The translations under genes and the position numbers were made by a program. The notes below the pieces were generated by a model. That model saw nothing but the letters and a program-made list of their open reading frames with translations. It ran no database searches and was not told where the DNA came from. Shown here piece by piece: positions 24,269 to 34,612 of a stretch of 64,000 nt of DNA; the first letter of the stretch is position 1; each line of letters begins with the position of its first letter. Where the stretch lies: contig CALOBC010000017.1 in the NCBI GenBank assembly GCA_942491145.1, forward strand, positions 248,001 to 312,000, read 5' to 3'. Source of the stretch: CAXQUZ01 sp942491145. Its GTDB lineage: Bacteria; Myxococcota_A; UBA796; UBA2385.

Positions 24269-26063
24269 GCCCGCCCCCACCCTTGTCCACCAGCTCGCGC
24301 GTTGGGCCCGAGAGCTTCCGGACGAAGATGCGCTGCACGACAAGATCGGAGAGACCTGGAGGCCGCTGACCTGGGCCGCGTATTGGCGGGCGGTGCAAGA
24401 GACTGGCCAAGGTCTGTTGGCGTTGGGTCACCAACCCGGAGAGTGTGTGGCCCTGATCGGTGCCAACCGTGCCGACTGGGTGGTCTGCCAGATGGCCATC
24501 ATGGCCATTGGGGGTGTGCCCGCACCAATCTACACGACCTGCACCGCAGAGCAGGTGGGCTACATCGTGTCCCACTCCCGCGCGAAGATTGGCATCTGCG
24601 ACAACCCATCCCGCCTAGAACTGTACCGAGCCGCCAACGCTGCCCAACACATGACGGTGGACCACATCGTCTGTATGGATGCGTTGGCCGGCGACGCGCC
24701 CGGGCCGCCCGTCCAGACGTTGCATGCCCTGCAAGAGCTGGGTCGAGCCCAGGACAGCGCAACCTTTGACCACCGACTGGCTGCACTCAGCTCGGACCAG
24801 CTCGGGCTGCTCATCTATACATCAGGAACCACGGGCACCCCCAAGGCGGTGATGCTGACCCACGGCAACCTGGTCCGCCAAGGTGAAGCCTTGATGGGCC
24901 AGACCGCCATCTTCGGTCCTGGCTTGGAGCCCCTGCGTGTGGTCAGCTATCTGCCGCTCTGCCACATCGCAGAACAGGTGTTTACCAACGTGATGCAGCT
25001 CGGCGCCGGTGGCAAGGTCTTCTTCTGCGCCGACATCAAGAACATCAAGAATGCCCTGGTGGACGTACGTCCCACCTTGTTTCTGGGGGTGCCCCGGGTG
25101 TGGGAGAAGTTCCAGGCGGTGCTGGAGGCCAAGCTCGGTGCGGCGACCGGCTTCAAGGGCTGGCTCACTCGCTGGGCCATGGCCACGGAGCTGGCCGCGT
25201 ATCGGGAGCAGGAACAGACGGGTCTGGCTCAGGACAGCTTCGCCCGTCGACTCGCCAACACGCTGGTCATCTCCAAGGTCAAGGATGCGCTGGGTCTGGA
25301 CAAGGTGCAGGCGGCGGCCACCGGTGCGGCCCCCATCTCGATGGCGACCCTTGAGTTCTTCGCGTCCATCGGCGTGGCGTTGGTCGAGGGCTATGGCATG
25401 TCGGAGACGGCCGGGGTGGCCACCTGCCCGCGTCGACACGGGCAGCGCTTTGGCACCGTGGGGACCGCGCTTCCGGGGGTGCAGGTCCGGATTGCCGAAG
25501 ACGGAGAGGTGCTGTTGAGAGGCCCCATGATGACATGCGGGTATCTGCATGACCCCCAACAGACATCTGAGCTCATCGACGCCGAAGGTTGGCTCCACAC
25601 TGGCGATCTGGGACAGCTTGATGGCGACCGCTACCTCACCATCACCGGCCGCAAGAAGGACATCCTCATCACCGCTGGCGGAAAGAACGTGGCGCCGGCC
25701 GAGATGGAGGGGCTGCTCAAGGCCATCCCAGGCGTCGGTCAGGCCATCGTGATTGGGGATGCCAAGCCTTATCTCGCCGCACTGCTGACGCTGGATGAAG
25801 AAGCGGTGGCAGGCTTTGCCGAACGCTTCGGTGTGGCGACGGCCGAGGCCCTCTCACGCTCAGCACCTTTCCGCGCCTGGCTCCACGGGGAGGTCGAGGC
25901 CCAGTGCAATGCGCACGTTGCCCGCTACCAGACCATCAAGCGCTTCGACATTGTGCCCACCCCCTTTTCCGTAGAGGGCGGTGAGCTGACCCCCACGATG
26001 AAGATCAAGCGGGCCGAGGTGGTCCGCAAGCATGCCGACCTCATCGAACAACTCTACGCTTGA
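24265..26063 (+). CDS. Long-chain acyl-CoA ligase (AMP-forming), start region frameshifted
   Basis: An AMP-binding ligase of about 600 residues with the adenylate motif IYTSGTTGTPKAVMLTHGN, GYGMSETAG, GWLHTGDLGQL and GRKKDILITAGGKNVAP, as in FadD/long-chain fatty acid CoA ligases. The ATG at 24265 overlaps the acyltransferase stop (ATGA) as expected, but reads out of frame after a few codons; the ligase frame continues through LVHQLARWARELPDEDALHDK without any in-frame start except a GTG at 24147 deep in the preceding gene. One extra C in the C-rich run at 24270-24283 would join ATG and ligase frame. The coordinates given assume that repair. Function clear; start is uncertain. Confidence 0.87.
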
Positions 26064-26088
26064 GTTGTGGGCCTCTCTGGCGGTCGCA

Positions 26089-26454
26089 TCAGTCGCACTC
26101 GACATAGTAGCCAGGCTCGCAGCCGCCGCCGATCTCGACGAGGGTACACGGATAGGTGTCTCCCGCATCCAGCTCCAGCTCCCCCAAGCAGGTCTGGATG
26201 GTGTCCCCGGCGTATCGCACAAAGAAGTCCAGGTCCTCGCCTGGATAGGTTGCGGCGGTCCCGTCGTCGCCCGAGAACTCCACGACAGGGCCGTCGGTGT
26301 CGCTGATGGAGACCACCAAGCATGACCCCGCCTCTTCGCTGGTTGGGCAAGCGCCGTCACTCTGGCCCGAGTCTTCGGTCTCCTTCGGCTCGTCTCCGCC
26401 GCAAGCAGCCGAGAGTGTAGCAAGGGCAAAGAGAAGGGTCTTGAGCTGGTTCAT
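26089..26454 (-). CDS. Small lipoprotein of unknown function
   Basis: A 121-residue lipoprotein: MNQLKTLLFALATLSAAC with the lipobox Cys at 18, an acidic linker (EPKETEDSGQSDG) and a compact domain with several Cys (ACPTSEEAGSC, TCLG, PCTL, GCEPGYYVEC), probably disulphide-bonded. The ATG at 26454 fits the signal sequence better than the codon at 26481. Convergent with the acyl-CoA ligase gene. No family recognised. Confidence 0.72.
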   Translation of the reverse strand: MNQLKTLLFALATLSAACGGDEPKETEDSGQSDGACPTSEEAGSCLVVSISDTDGPVVEFSGDDGTAATYPGEDLDFFVRYAGDTIQTCLGELELDAGDTYPCTLVEIGGGCEPGYYVECD

Positions 26455-26635
26455 TTCAGGTCTCCGCGTTGGTGAACACAAGCAGCCTATGGGCTGGGCT
26501 GCACACTTGTGGTTTCGCGGGCTTACGGCAACTTACCAGACCTTTCGGCGGCCACTCGGCAGTGCGCCCCGGCTCCGTTCAGGTCCCGCCCACAACGCAG
26601 GAGCTCGGCGCTTCGCTGGTTGCTGGGCGCTTGGC

Positions 26636-26710
26636 CCTACTCTTCCCCGTCCTTGCGCAGCCGCCGCCTGAAGATCCCGCCCATCAGTGTTCCCACCTTT
26701 CCCGCGGCGT
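26636..26710. repeat. 75-bp duplicated copy of the M48 gene 3' end
   Basis: This block is identical to 29673-29747 except for one base (G/A). The second copy is the last 24 codons and stop of the M48-like gene, so this one is a displaced gene end (GKVGTLMGGIFRRRLRKDGEE then stop) lying about 40 bp downstream of the GH16 gene. The pair flanks the GH16 and CBM lipoprotein genes in the same orientation. Confidence 0.9.
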
Positions 26711-26751
26711 GCTGACCAACCCGGGCTCGGCTTGGCTTCCCCCCCGCGGGG

Positions 26752-28098
26752 TCAGGGGCAGGGGGTGCAGCTCCCGAACGCCATCGACACATCGCCGTCG
26801 CCCGGAGACCACACGCGGTTGGCGTAGGCGCTGTAGTCGGTGACCGGTGCGCACTCGGCCCCGGCTTGCATGTTGTCGACCAGTGGCTCGTAGACGCCGT
26901 TGACAATCCACAGGTACTCCATCGAGGTCGATGGGGTGGGGATGGTGACTTGCCAGGAGCCGTCGCCGTTGTCCGTGGCGGCCAGAGCGGCGCCCGGATC
27001 CCATGACCCGTACTCGGGCCCCGTCAGCGCAACGGTGGCTGCGGGTTGGGGCGCCTCGGTGGTGCACGACGTGTCCACGGTCAGCGTGGTGGTCTCTGGC
27101 GTGGGGTCTTCGTCATCGGGCTTGTACACCCGCACATGGTCCACCACAAGCTGCTGGGGGAAGGTGGTGGTGGCGTCCGGGCTGCCTGGCCAGTCGCCCC
27201 CGACCGCCAGGTTCAGCAGGATGTGGAAGCGCTGGTCAAAGGGGGCGGGAAAGGCACCGCCGTCAGAGTACCAAGTGGTCTGGGTCTGCACCAGCACACC
27301 GTCGACAAACCAATGAAACGCATCTTCCGTCCACTCCACGGCAAACTCGTGGAAGTCGTCGGAGTAGGGGCTGGGCGAGGTGAACGGCGCGCCGGTGTGG
27401 GTGTTGTTCGGCCACGATCCGCCGTAGTGCAGGGTGCCGTAGACCGTGTCGGGCTGGTGACCGAGCAGCTCCATCACGTCGATCTCGCCCGATGCCGCCC
27501 AGCCGCCATAGGCGTCGTCGGTGGGCAGCATCCAGAACGCGGACCACATGCCCTGACCGGTCGGAACCTTGAGTCGTGCTTCAAACCGCCCGTGGGTCCA
27601 GTCGCCATTGCCGCGGGTCCGCACGCGGCCGCTGGTGTAGCTGCGTGTGCCTTCGGCGCCGGTGTAGCTCTCCTCGTGCGCCTCGATGATCAGGGCACCA
27701 TCCTCCAGTCGGATGTTCTCCGGGCGGTCCGTGTAGTACTGAAGCTCGTTGTTGCCGCCTCCCCAGGCGTTGACTTCCACGTCCCAGAGGGACCGATCGA
27801 GCTCCGTTGCGTCGAACTCGTCCCGCCAGACCAACACCCATCCGTCTCGATCGGCTGGATCGGGCTCACCGGTGTCGCCGCCGTCGCCCGCTCCCCCATC
27901 TGTGCCGTCGCTGCCGTCATCGCCCCCCGCGGAGCCGCCGTCATCGGACCCGCCGTCTTCAGCGCCACCGTCGTGGGAGTCCCCGCCGTCAGGCCCATCT
28001 TGGCGAGGGTCGGTGTCGCCGGGAGGGGGGGACGTCGTGCCCACGATGAGGTCTGGCCGGCACCCGACAAGTGCAGAGACCAACAGAAACGATCGCAT
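26752..28098 (-). CDS. GH16 beta-glucanase/laminarinase lipoprotein
   Basis: A 448-residue protein with lipobox SALVGC (Cys13), an Asp/Gly-rich low-complexity stalk at about 28-82, and a family 16 glycoside hydrolase domain from about 85 to 335. The catalytic motif GEIDVMELLG places nucleophile Glu205, Asp207 and acid/base Glu210; WSAFWMLP and FHEFAVEWTEDAFHWFVDG are further GH16 elements. A C-terminal Cys-containing beta domain (about 345-448) is unassigned. It should hydrolyse beta-1,3 or mixed-linkage glucans at the cell surface. The neighbouring CBM lipoprotein is probably its partner in glycan capture. Confidence 0.93.
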   Translation of the reverse strand: MRSFLLVSALVGCRPDLIVGTTSPPPGDTDPRQDGPDGGDSHDGGAEDGGSDDGGSAGGDDGSDGTDGGAGDGGDTGEPDPADRDGWVLVWRDEFDATELDRSLWDVEVNAWGGGNNELQYYTDRPENIRLEDGALIIEAHEESYTGAEGTRSYTSGRVRTRGNGDWTHGRFEARLKVPTGQGMWSAFWMLPTDDAYGGWAASGEIDVMELLGHQPDTVYGTLHYGGSWPNNTHTGAPFTSPSPYSDDFHEFAVEWTEDAFHWFVDGVLVQTQTTWYSDGGAFPAPFDQRFHILLNLAVGGDWPGSPDATTTFPQQLVVDHVRVYKPDDEDPTPETTTLTVDTSCTTEAPQPAATVALTGPEYGSWDPGAALAATDNGDGSWQVTIPTPSTSMEYLWIVNGVYEPLVDNMQAGAECAPVTDYSAYANRVWSPGDGDVSMAFGSCTPCP

Positions 28099-28253
28099 GG
28101 TGCCTCCCGGGGCGCTCTCGACGCTCGACTGGCTGGAGCTATCGGGTTGCGAGGGGGGCGCGACTCGCAGATAGCGAGCCGCTGAACCCGTGCGTTCCTG
28201 GCGGGGGTACGCCCCTGCACCACGCCCACAGGTCGCTCCCCCACAGCATTCTC

Positions 28254-28310
28254 GTGCCGAGGCTGCCGCCGTCCGGTCGGGGACCGAACGGGTGCAGCCC
28301 GTTGGATGCG

Positions 28311-28311
<1 letters not shown>
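28254..28311. repeat. 58-bp dispersed repeat, copy B
   Basis: Matches 498-555 at 52 of 58 positions. It starts at the stop codon of the Asp-Ala-stalk lipoprotein (reading the minus strand) and contains ACGGG-CTGCA-CCCGT and CGGTC-CCC-GACCG inverted repeats, so it may act as a structured 3' end of that transcript. Confidence 0.6.
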
Positions 28312-29135
<824 letters not shown>

Positions 29136-29672
29136 GTCGCATCCATGGAGGGGGGGACGGCGGGTCAACGCCAGCTCAAGCTGAAGGCGCCCGCTGCGGC
29201 TCCTGCCCTGATGAGCTCAGACGTCGCCGCACTGCACGCACGGCGATCACTGGGTGCTTTGTTTTGTCGGTGAATAAACAAAGTTGATCCAACATGCCGG
29301 AACAGATGCGACCTGTCAACTGATTCCGCGTCATGATGCGGCCGATCTGTCCCGCTGGGCCGACAAAACGCGGTGCCTGCCCACGGGATGGCGCCCTCGG
29401 TGAGGCTTCACCCGCCGGTCCGACGCCCTCCCATGCGAGCTGACTCTGGCTCAGCGCGCGGGCAGGGATGCGCTTGCCGCAGCCTGTCCGCGGTCCGTGC
29501 GCGTGCGGACATGCGGATGGACCCGTGCCTCCCGAGCGCCCCGTGCCCGTCCCATCGAGTGGCCTGCCCGGCCCGCTGGAGGCCCTGGCAGGTGCGCGCC
29601 GGTCGCCGTGCTGTCGTCCGCCGGAGCCAGCCTGCCCGTGGGGAGCCGCTCGACCCGCTGAGCCCTCGTCCT
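29136..29672. other. 537-bp spacer without a gene
   Basis: No convincing reading frame or RNA gene is visible between the CBM lipoprotein start and the M48-like gene end. The part near 29270-29345 (AATAAACAAAGTTGATCC) is the most AT-rich and is the likely promoter area for the minus-strand lipoprotein/GH16 unit. Confidence 0.5.
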
Positions 29673-29747
29673 CCTACTCTTCCCCGTCCTTGCGCAACCG
29701 CCGCCTGAAGATCCCGCCCATCAGTGTTCCCACCTTTCCCGCGGCGT
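29673..29747. repeat. 75-bp duplication, copy at the native M48 gene end
   Basis: Source copy of the repeat at 26636-26710, here forming the last 24 codons and stop of the M48-like gene. One mismatch in 75 bp implies a recent event or gene conversion. Confidence 0.9.
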
Positions 29748-30699
29748 CCTTGGCCACCTGGCGGGCGCCTTGTGTGTACTCGCCCACCGCCTCGCTCCAA
29801 TATGCAGACTCGGCCTCGGGCTGTTCTTCCCCCCGCAACGGGTAGCGCCCGCTGATGATTTGTTCATAGGTGCCCGATGCAATCCAGCGGTCGAGCTCTC
29901 GCATGCGCTGGACCGGGAAGGGGTGGCGGCGGTTGAGCAGGGTCAGCACCTGAATCACGCTGTCGAGTGCGCTGCCGTCCTCTTCGTAGCGGCGGGCTTG
30001 GTCCTGAAAGCTGTCGAGGTCGAGGGTCGAGACCACGCCCCCTGCCATGCGCAGCAAGGACCGGCGCACCGCTTCGGGGTCTTGGATGGCGAGCAGGGCC
30101 GCCCGATCGGCGCTCAGCTCGGACTTGCGGTCCCACTCCAGCAGCGCCGCCACAATTGGCAACACCGCGATGCCCGTCAGCGGCAAGCGCAGCAGCAGGG
30201 CCCCACCCCGGAGCAGCAGCCGCAGCAGCGTCTTGTAGAGGACATGCTCGCTCATGATGTGGCCCAGCTCACGGGCCACCGCAACATGGAGCTCTTGGAT
30301 CGAGGACGTGGCCACTTCAGCGGCGGACAGCACGATGAAGGGGCGGTCGAAGCCGATGGCCCCGGACTCCACCACCGGCTGGCGGGCCACGTAGAGCTCG
30401 GGGCGGGTGGGGCAGTCGAGAACCCGCAACGCATCTTCATAGACGGCGTGCAGCTTGGGGAGCTGGGTGGGGCCCACCAGCACAGCGCTGCCCAGGGTCA
30501 CCAGCCGCAGCGGTCGCTCACTCACCATCCCCATGACCCGCCGCAGCAAGGCATCGAAGCCTGGCACCCGCCGCACGGCGTCCCGGGCCGCACGGTCGGC
30601 CGGATGCTCCCAGGCGGACGTGGAGATCTCCGGCAATGCACCGCAGCGGGGCAGGCCCGCGGCATCGAGCAGGTGCGGGGGAATGGCATCGGTCGGCAT
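29674..30699 (-). CDS. M48-like metallopeptidase with altered zinc motif
   Basis: A 341-residue protein of the M48 fold: long N-terminal region, VARELGHIMSEH at about 141-152, two hydrophobic helices following it (LLLRGGALLLRLPLTGIAVLPIVAALL) and ELSADRAALL at 194-203 with the third-ligand Glu. The usual HELGH is here RELGH (Arg143), removing the first zinc ligand, so activity is doubtful unless this subgroup uses another residue. Start ATG at 30699 has TGGAG upstream. Its last 75 bp are duplicated at 26636-26710. Divergent from the selenoprotein gene. Confidence 0.75.
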   Translation of the reverse strand: MPTDAIPPHLLDAAGLPRCGALPEISTSAWEHPADRAARDAVRRVPGFDALLRRVMGMVSERPLRLVTLGSAVLVGPTQLPKLHAVYEDALRVLDCPTRPELYVARQPVVESGAIGFDRPFIVLSAAEVATSSIQELHVAVARELGHIMSEHVLYKTLLRLLLRGGALLLRLPLTGIAVLPIVAALLEWDRKSELSADRAALLAIQDPEAVRRSLLRMAGGVVSTLDLDSFQDQARRYEEDGSALDSVIQVLTLLNRRHPFPVQRMRELDRWIASGTYEQIISGRYPLRGEEQPEAESAYWSEAVGEYTQGARQVAKDAAGKVGTLMGGIFRRRLRKDGEE

Positions 30700-31007
30700 G
30701 GTGGCTCCACGGCGGTGAGGGCGGCGCGCGAGGGGGCAAAGAGACGGGAGCTGGCCAGGAGGCGCCCAGTCGACACGCTGCAGTCTTGGGGCCAAGCTAA
30801 CGGTTCTCGACGGCGTGGGGGCCCGCAAAGTGCCGTCAAATAGACCATTCCCGAACCGCTACGATGTCGGACTTGACCCCCTTGGGCCGCGAGTGCACCG
30901 GCCCTGGAGCGCCGCCGTGGAACCGGATGCCCGCCACGGCATCCGGGCAGCAGCGCTGAGAGCGGATGACCCACCCCGTCACGCAAACTGGACACCCTGG
31001 AGCACCT
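30700..31007. other. 308-bp divergent promoter region
   Basis: Lies between the divergent M48-like and selenoprotein genes and must contain both promoters. No clear -35/-10 pair, hairpin or short gene was recognised. Confidence 0.5.
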
Positions 31008-32816
31008 GTGCATCGTTCTGCCTTCCTGCTGCTTGTGTCGGGCTGTGCCACGACGGAGCCTTGCCCCGAGGGTTCTGCACGCGAGAAGGACGGGCTTTGC
31101 TATCTTCTCGGCGATGCCCCCGGCGACTCGGCCACCCCCGATGGGTCGGACAGCGGTGACCCCGACCCCGACCCTGATCCAGGGACCGAGACGGGTGACC
31201 CCATCCTGACGCGGGGAACCTCGGAGACCGAGCCCGGCGCGATGCTGGTGGAGTGGGTGGACGCGGCGATGATCAACGATGACTATGGGCTGGTGGTGGG
31301 CCAAGGCGGCTATGGTGTGGTCGATGCTCGCACAGGCGCGCTGGTGGTCAAGGGCGACGAGCGCCGGGGCCTGCGTGTGGCCACCGACGGCACCCTCGCG
31401 GCCATCGCGACCCGCACCGACGGCATGCCGCTGCTCGACCTCACCGACCCCTTGAGCCCGGCCCGGCTGAACTCCCTGCGCTTCGATGGCATCGACGGTC
31501 CCCACGAGGACGTGGCGGTCGACGGCGGGCGCATCTTGCTCGGCTACCACAGCAATGGCGCGCTGTTGCTCAACGCCGAGGGCACCACCCTCACCACCAT
31601 TCCCGGTGACGACATCTTTGCGGTGGCGCTGCAAGGCGACCGGGCCTTGGTCACCGATGGCACCGCGCTGGAGCTCTGGGATCTGACCGACTTAGGGGCA
31701 CCCGTCCAGCTCGCGACCACCACCATGTCGGCCGAGGGCCGGGACCTCGCGTGGCAGGGGGAGCATGTCGCGGTGGGCATGGGCGGCGGCGGCACGGGTG
31801 TCTGGTCCTTGGTGGGGGATGTCTTCACCCACCGCGCGGACCTGTTCACCCCCGGCAGTGCCCTGTCGGTCGACATTGACGAGGACCGACTGTGGATCGG
31901 TGCCTGGGAGGTCTCGGCGCTGGCAGACCTCGCCGTGGATCCGCCGGTGGTCATCGGTCACGAGTCCCCGACGTTCAGCGCCATGGGCATCGCTGCAGCG
32001 GGCGGCCGGGCTGTGGTGGCTGACTGGTTTGCGTCTGCGGCGCTGGAGGCGGTGGACGGGATGCGCAGCCCAGAGGTGGTGCCGCCTCGCGACCTGTACT
32101 TCCCGTTGGACAGTGACGTCGCACTGGCCGCGACCTTCGAGAATGGTGGCACCGGCGAGCTGGTCATCAGTGTGGATGCACCGAGTGACGGCTACACCGT
32201 GAGCCCTTCCTCGCTGGCGTTGGCCCCGGGTGCGGCGGGGGTGGTCGTTGTGACACCGCCCAGCGACGGCCGACCGCGCACGACCATGCGCTGGTCGAGC
32301 AATGACATCGACGAACCTGAAGGCACTGTGTTGTTGGCGGCCGCCGACCAAGGTGTGGGCAGCGAGCACGTCGACTTCAGCTTGCAGGGCTTTGAGGTGC
32401 CCGACCGCAGCCTGCGAACCTACAACTTTGCAGACACGCGAGGCAAAGTAGTTGTGTTGGTGTATTGGGCCCTGTTCTGACCGGTCTGCAGTCTGGAGGT
32501 TCCAGACATCCAGAACGCCATCACGGACCGCTATGCCGCCGAAGACGTCGAAGTCTGGTTGCTCAACACCCAAGACAACGAGGGCGATGTCTGGGACTTC
32601 ACCGAAGGCGTGGGTCTGACCGTGCCGTCGCTGCTCGCCGCTGGAGACCTGTACGAGCAGTACAGTCGCAGCGCGACCGGGGAGGGCGAAGAGCCTTGGG
32701 CACCCTACCCGCTGCAGGTCATCGTCGATCAGGACGGCATCATTCGGTACATGGCCCAACAGTACGATGCGACGGCGGTCCAGCGGTCGATCGATGGGAT
32801 GTTGGAGGGGCGCTGA
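31008..32816 (+). CDS. Lipoprotein with LVIVD-type propeller and a selenocysteine thioredoxin-like domain
   Basis: A 602-residue product if TGA at 32478-32480 (codon 491) is read as selenocysteine. N-terminus: GTG start with TGGAG upstream, signal sequence HRSAFLLLVSGC (lipobox Cys13), a Cys-rich linker and a Asp/Pro stalk. Then LVIVD-like beta-propeller repeats (LLDLTDPLSPARL, LWDLTDLGAPVQL) and an Ig-like domain (FENGGTGELVISVDAP). The C-terminal domain reads GKVVVLVYWALF-U-PVCSLEVPDIQ, where TlpA/thioredoxin proteins have WATWC-x-x-C; the same frame continues 112 codons to the TGA at 32816 with good thioredoxin-fold features (PYPLQVIVDQDGIIRYMAQQ). A SECIS-like hairpin follows the TGA. Without recoding the protein would lose its whole catalytic domain. 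Confidence 0.85.
32481..32510 (+). promoter_or_regulatory. Bacterial SECIS-like hairpin downstream of the in-frame TGA
   Basis: GTCTGG (32491-32496) pairs perfectly with CCAGAC (32502-32507) around the loop AGGTT. The loop starts 17 nt after the TGA, and a G is within its first two bases, both within the published limits for bacterial SECIS elements; the E. coli fdhF loop is AGGUCU. It lies in the coding sequence, as bacterial SECIS elements do, and would recruit SelB. Confidence 0.75.
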
Positions 32817-32853
32817 TCATCGGTTGAGCCCCTGGCCGGTCGCCGCCGAGCTT

Positions 32854-33654
32854 CTACTCGAAGAAGCCCGGCGGCAGCTCTGTGCCGTGGGCCTCAGCAA
32901 TGGCCTCTGCTACGGTCTTCAGGCGGTCGTGCTTGCTTCCCATTGCGAGCTTGGCGAAGGCAACGCCGTTGCGCAGAATCTGCAGCAACAGACGGTCTCG
33001 GTGGCGATCCAAGTGGTCGAGGCGGCTGCGGGCGCGCCCGACGGCGTGGGTGAGTCCGGTGAACGGCGGGCCGTGGCCGGGGATGATGGTGGCCGCGCCG
33101 GTGGACGCCAGCCGGTCCAATGCAGTGGCGGCTTGGGCAAACACAGCTTCGCCATCAATCCAGGGGTCCAGCAGGCCGAACCCATCGGCCCACAGCGCAT
33201 CGCCAGTGATCAACACGCCGTGGTGTTCGTCGAACAGGGACACACCGCCGGTGGCATGGCCGGGGGTGTGGAGGACGGCCCAGTCCCGGCCGCCGAGACG
33301 GAGCTGGTCGCCGTGGTCCATGGTCTGGGCCACGTCAAAGCGCGGCAGGTGCTGGCCAGTGGTCCCGATCCACAAGCCCCGCTCGTCCCAGGCATCCACG
33401 AGCGCTTGGGCGTCGGGGTGGGCGGTGACAGGAGCTTCGTGAAGGGCGAGCAGCGCCTGCACCCCGCCGGCGTGGTCCGCGTGCACATGGGTGAGCACCA
33501 CCGCTTCAATGGGGTGGTCCCCCAGCCACGCCAACAACCCATCGGTGCCGGTGTGGTAGCCCGTGTCGATCACAGCGCCCGGCAGGTGGACCACATTGCC
33601 GTGCAGCCACCCGCGCACCAACACACGGACGTCAGGCGGCAGTGCCGGGATCAT
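32854..33654 (-). CDS. Metallo-beta-lactamase-fold hydrolase (glyoxalase II-like)
   Basis: A 266-residue protein with THVHADH at 55-61 (His56, His58, Asp60, His61), LHTPGHATGG (third His), LITGDALW (bridging Asp) and IIPGHGPP, the full binuclear zinc set of the glyoxalase II-like branch. The C-terminal helical part (HAVGRARSRLDHLDRHRDRLLLQIL) is as in the LACTB2-like MBL proteins. Its ATG overlaps the stop of the upstream diacylglycerol-kinase-like gene, so the two are coupled. Substrate unknown. Confidence 0.87.
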   Translation of the reverse strand: MIPALPPDVRVLVRGWLHGNVVHLPGAVIDTGYHTGTDGLLAWLGDHPIEAVVLTHVHADHAGGVQALLALHEAPVTAHPDAQALVDAWDERGLWIGTTGQHLPRFDVAQTMDHGDQLRLGGRDWAVLHTPGHATGGVSLFDEHHGVLITGDALWADGFGLLDPWIDGEAVFAQAATALDRLASTGAATIIPGHGPPFTGLTHAVGRARSRLDHLDRHRDRLLLQILRNGVAFAKLAMGSKHDRLKTVAEAIAEAHGTELPPGFFE

Positions 33655-34610
33655 GGGACAACAAAGCGGATGCGTGGACCGGCGTGAATGTCGAGAAACT
33701 GCCCCCCTTCCACAAAGTCCCCGTCCATCATGAAGCCTTGGGCAGCCTCCCCTTGGATGTGCACATGGCGGACCACCTGATCCAACACATCGGCCCGTTG
33801 CATCGGGCGTCCGGCGTAGACTCGGGGCAAATCCAACACAATCGGCACCGGGCCACCGTAGAAGCCGAGGGCGTGCAGGTGGTCCGGGTGGCGCGCCGCG
33901 GCGTGGAAGATCTTGAAGCCGATGCCGATGTCGTCCATGCCCCCGATGGCGATGGACGAGAACGCGGACTGGGGCCAGACGTTGCCGTCGACTCGCACTT
34001 GGGCGCCGTCCGGGTGGAACAGGTCACGCGCAAAGGCACCGCCCACGATGGCGCTGACGCTGGCCTTCACCAACAACTTAAAGCCGGCGATGGGCCCTTG
34101 GTTGGGGGACTCAGCGTAGGCCCGCATGAAGCGGTACAGCACACCTGTGCCGAAGAGAAAGCCGGCGTGGCGGCCATTGACGACGACGAGGGTGCGCTCG
34201 ACGGTGCGCATGGGCTGGTCGGTGTGGGTGCCATCGACCACCGCCCCCAACATGGCTTGGGCGTTGAGCTTGAGCCCGATGTTGCGGGCCATGGTGTTGA
34301 CCGTGCCGCTCTTGAGGATGGCGATGCGGGGCAAGCGCAGCTCGGTGAGGTCCTCGGGTGCGCAACCTTCGCCGTGAACCCGCACCAGCGCGCTAAAGAC
34401 CTTGTGCAAGGACCCGTCGCCGCCGTTGACGCAGATGGTGTCGACACCGCGGTCCCTGAAGGTGCGGATGGTGTCTTCCAGCTCATCGAGGCTGGGGGGC
34501 TGGGCGAGCTCACCCTGGTCGCCGAGAATGTAGGCCAGACGGCGCACAAGCTGGGGGTTTCGGCGGTTGCGGCCGCTGAGGGGGTTGCTGATGACGGCGA
34601 TGCCTGGCAT
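33651..34610 (-). CDS. Diacylglycerol/lipid kinase-family protein
   Basis: A 319-residue protein with the DAGK catalytic signatures NPLSGRN at 9-15, VNGGDGSLHK at 61-70 and SGTVNTMARN at 101-110. These form the ATP site of YegS/DgkB-type lipid kinases and sphingosine kinases. The second domain is beta-rich and ends MDGDFVEGG..I. It is in a minus-strand run with the PLP enzyme gene (2 bp upstream) and the MBL gene (4-nt overlap). Likely phosphorylates a lipid alcohol. Confidence 0.9.
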   Translation of the reverse strand: MPGIAVISNPLSGRNRRNPQLVRRLAYILGDQGELAQPPSLDELEDTIRTFRDRGVDTICVNGGDGSLHKVFSALVRVHGEGCAPEDLTELRLPRIAILKSGTVNTMARNIGLKLNAQAMLGAVVDGTHTDQPMRTVERTLVVVNGRHAGFLFGTGVLYRFMRAYAESPNQGPIAGFKLLVKASVSAIVGGAFARDLFHPDGAQVRVDGNVWPQSAFSSIAIGGMDDIGIGFKIFHAAARHPDHLHALGFYGGPVPIVLDLPRVYAGRPMQRADVLDQVVRHVHIQGEAAQGFMMDGDFVEGGQFLDIHAGPRIRFVVP

Positions 34611-34612
34611 GG

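Noticed and set aside
26637..26906. 89-codon minus-strand frame ending in RRRLRKDGEE
   Set aside because: Its end is only the duplicated M48 tail; upstream part is antisense or shadow of the GH16 gene.
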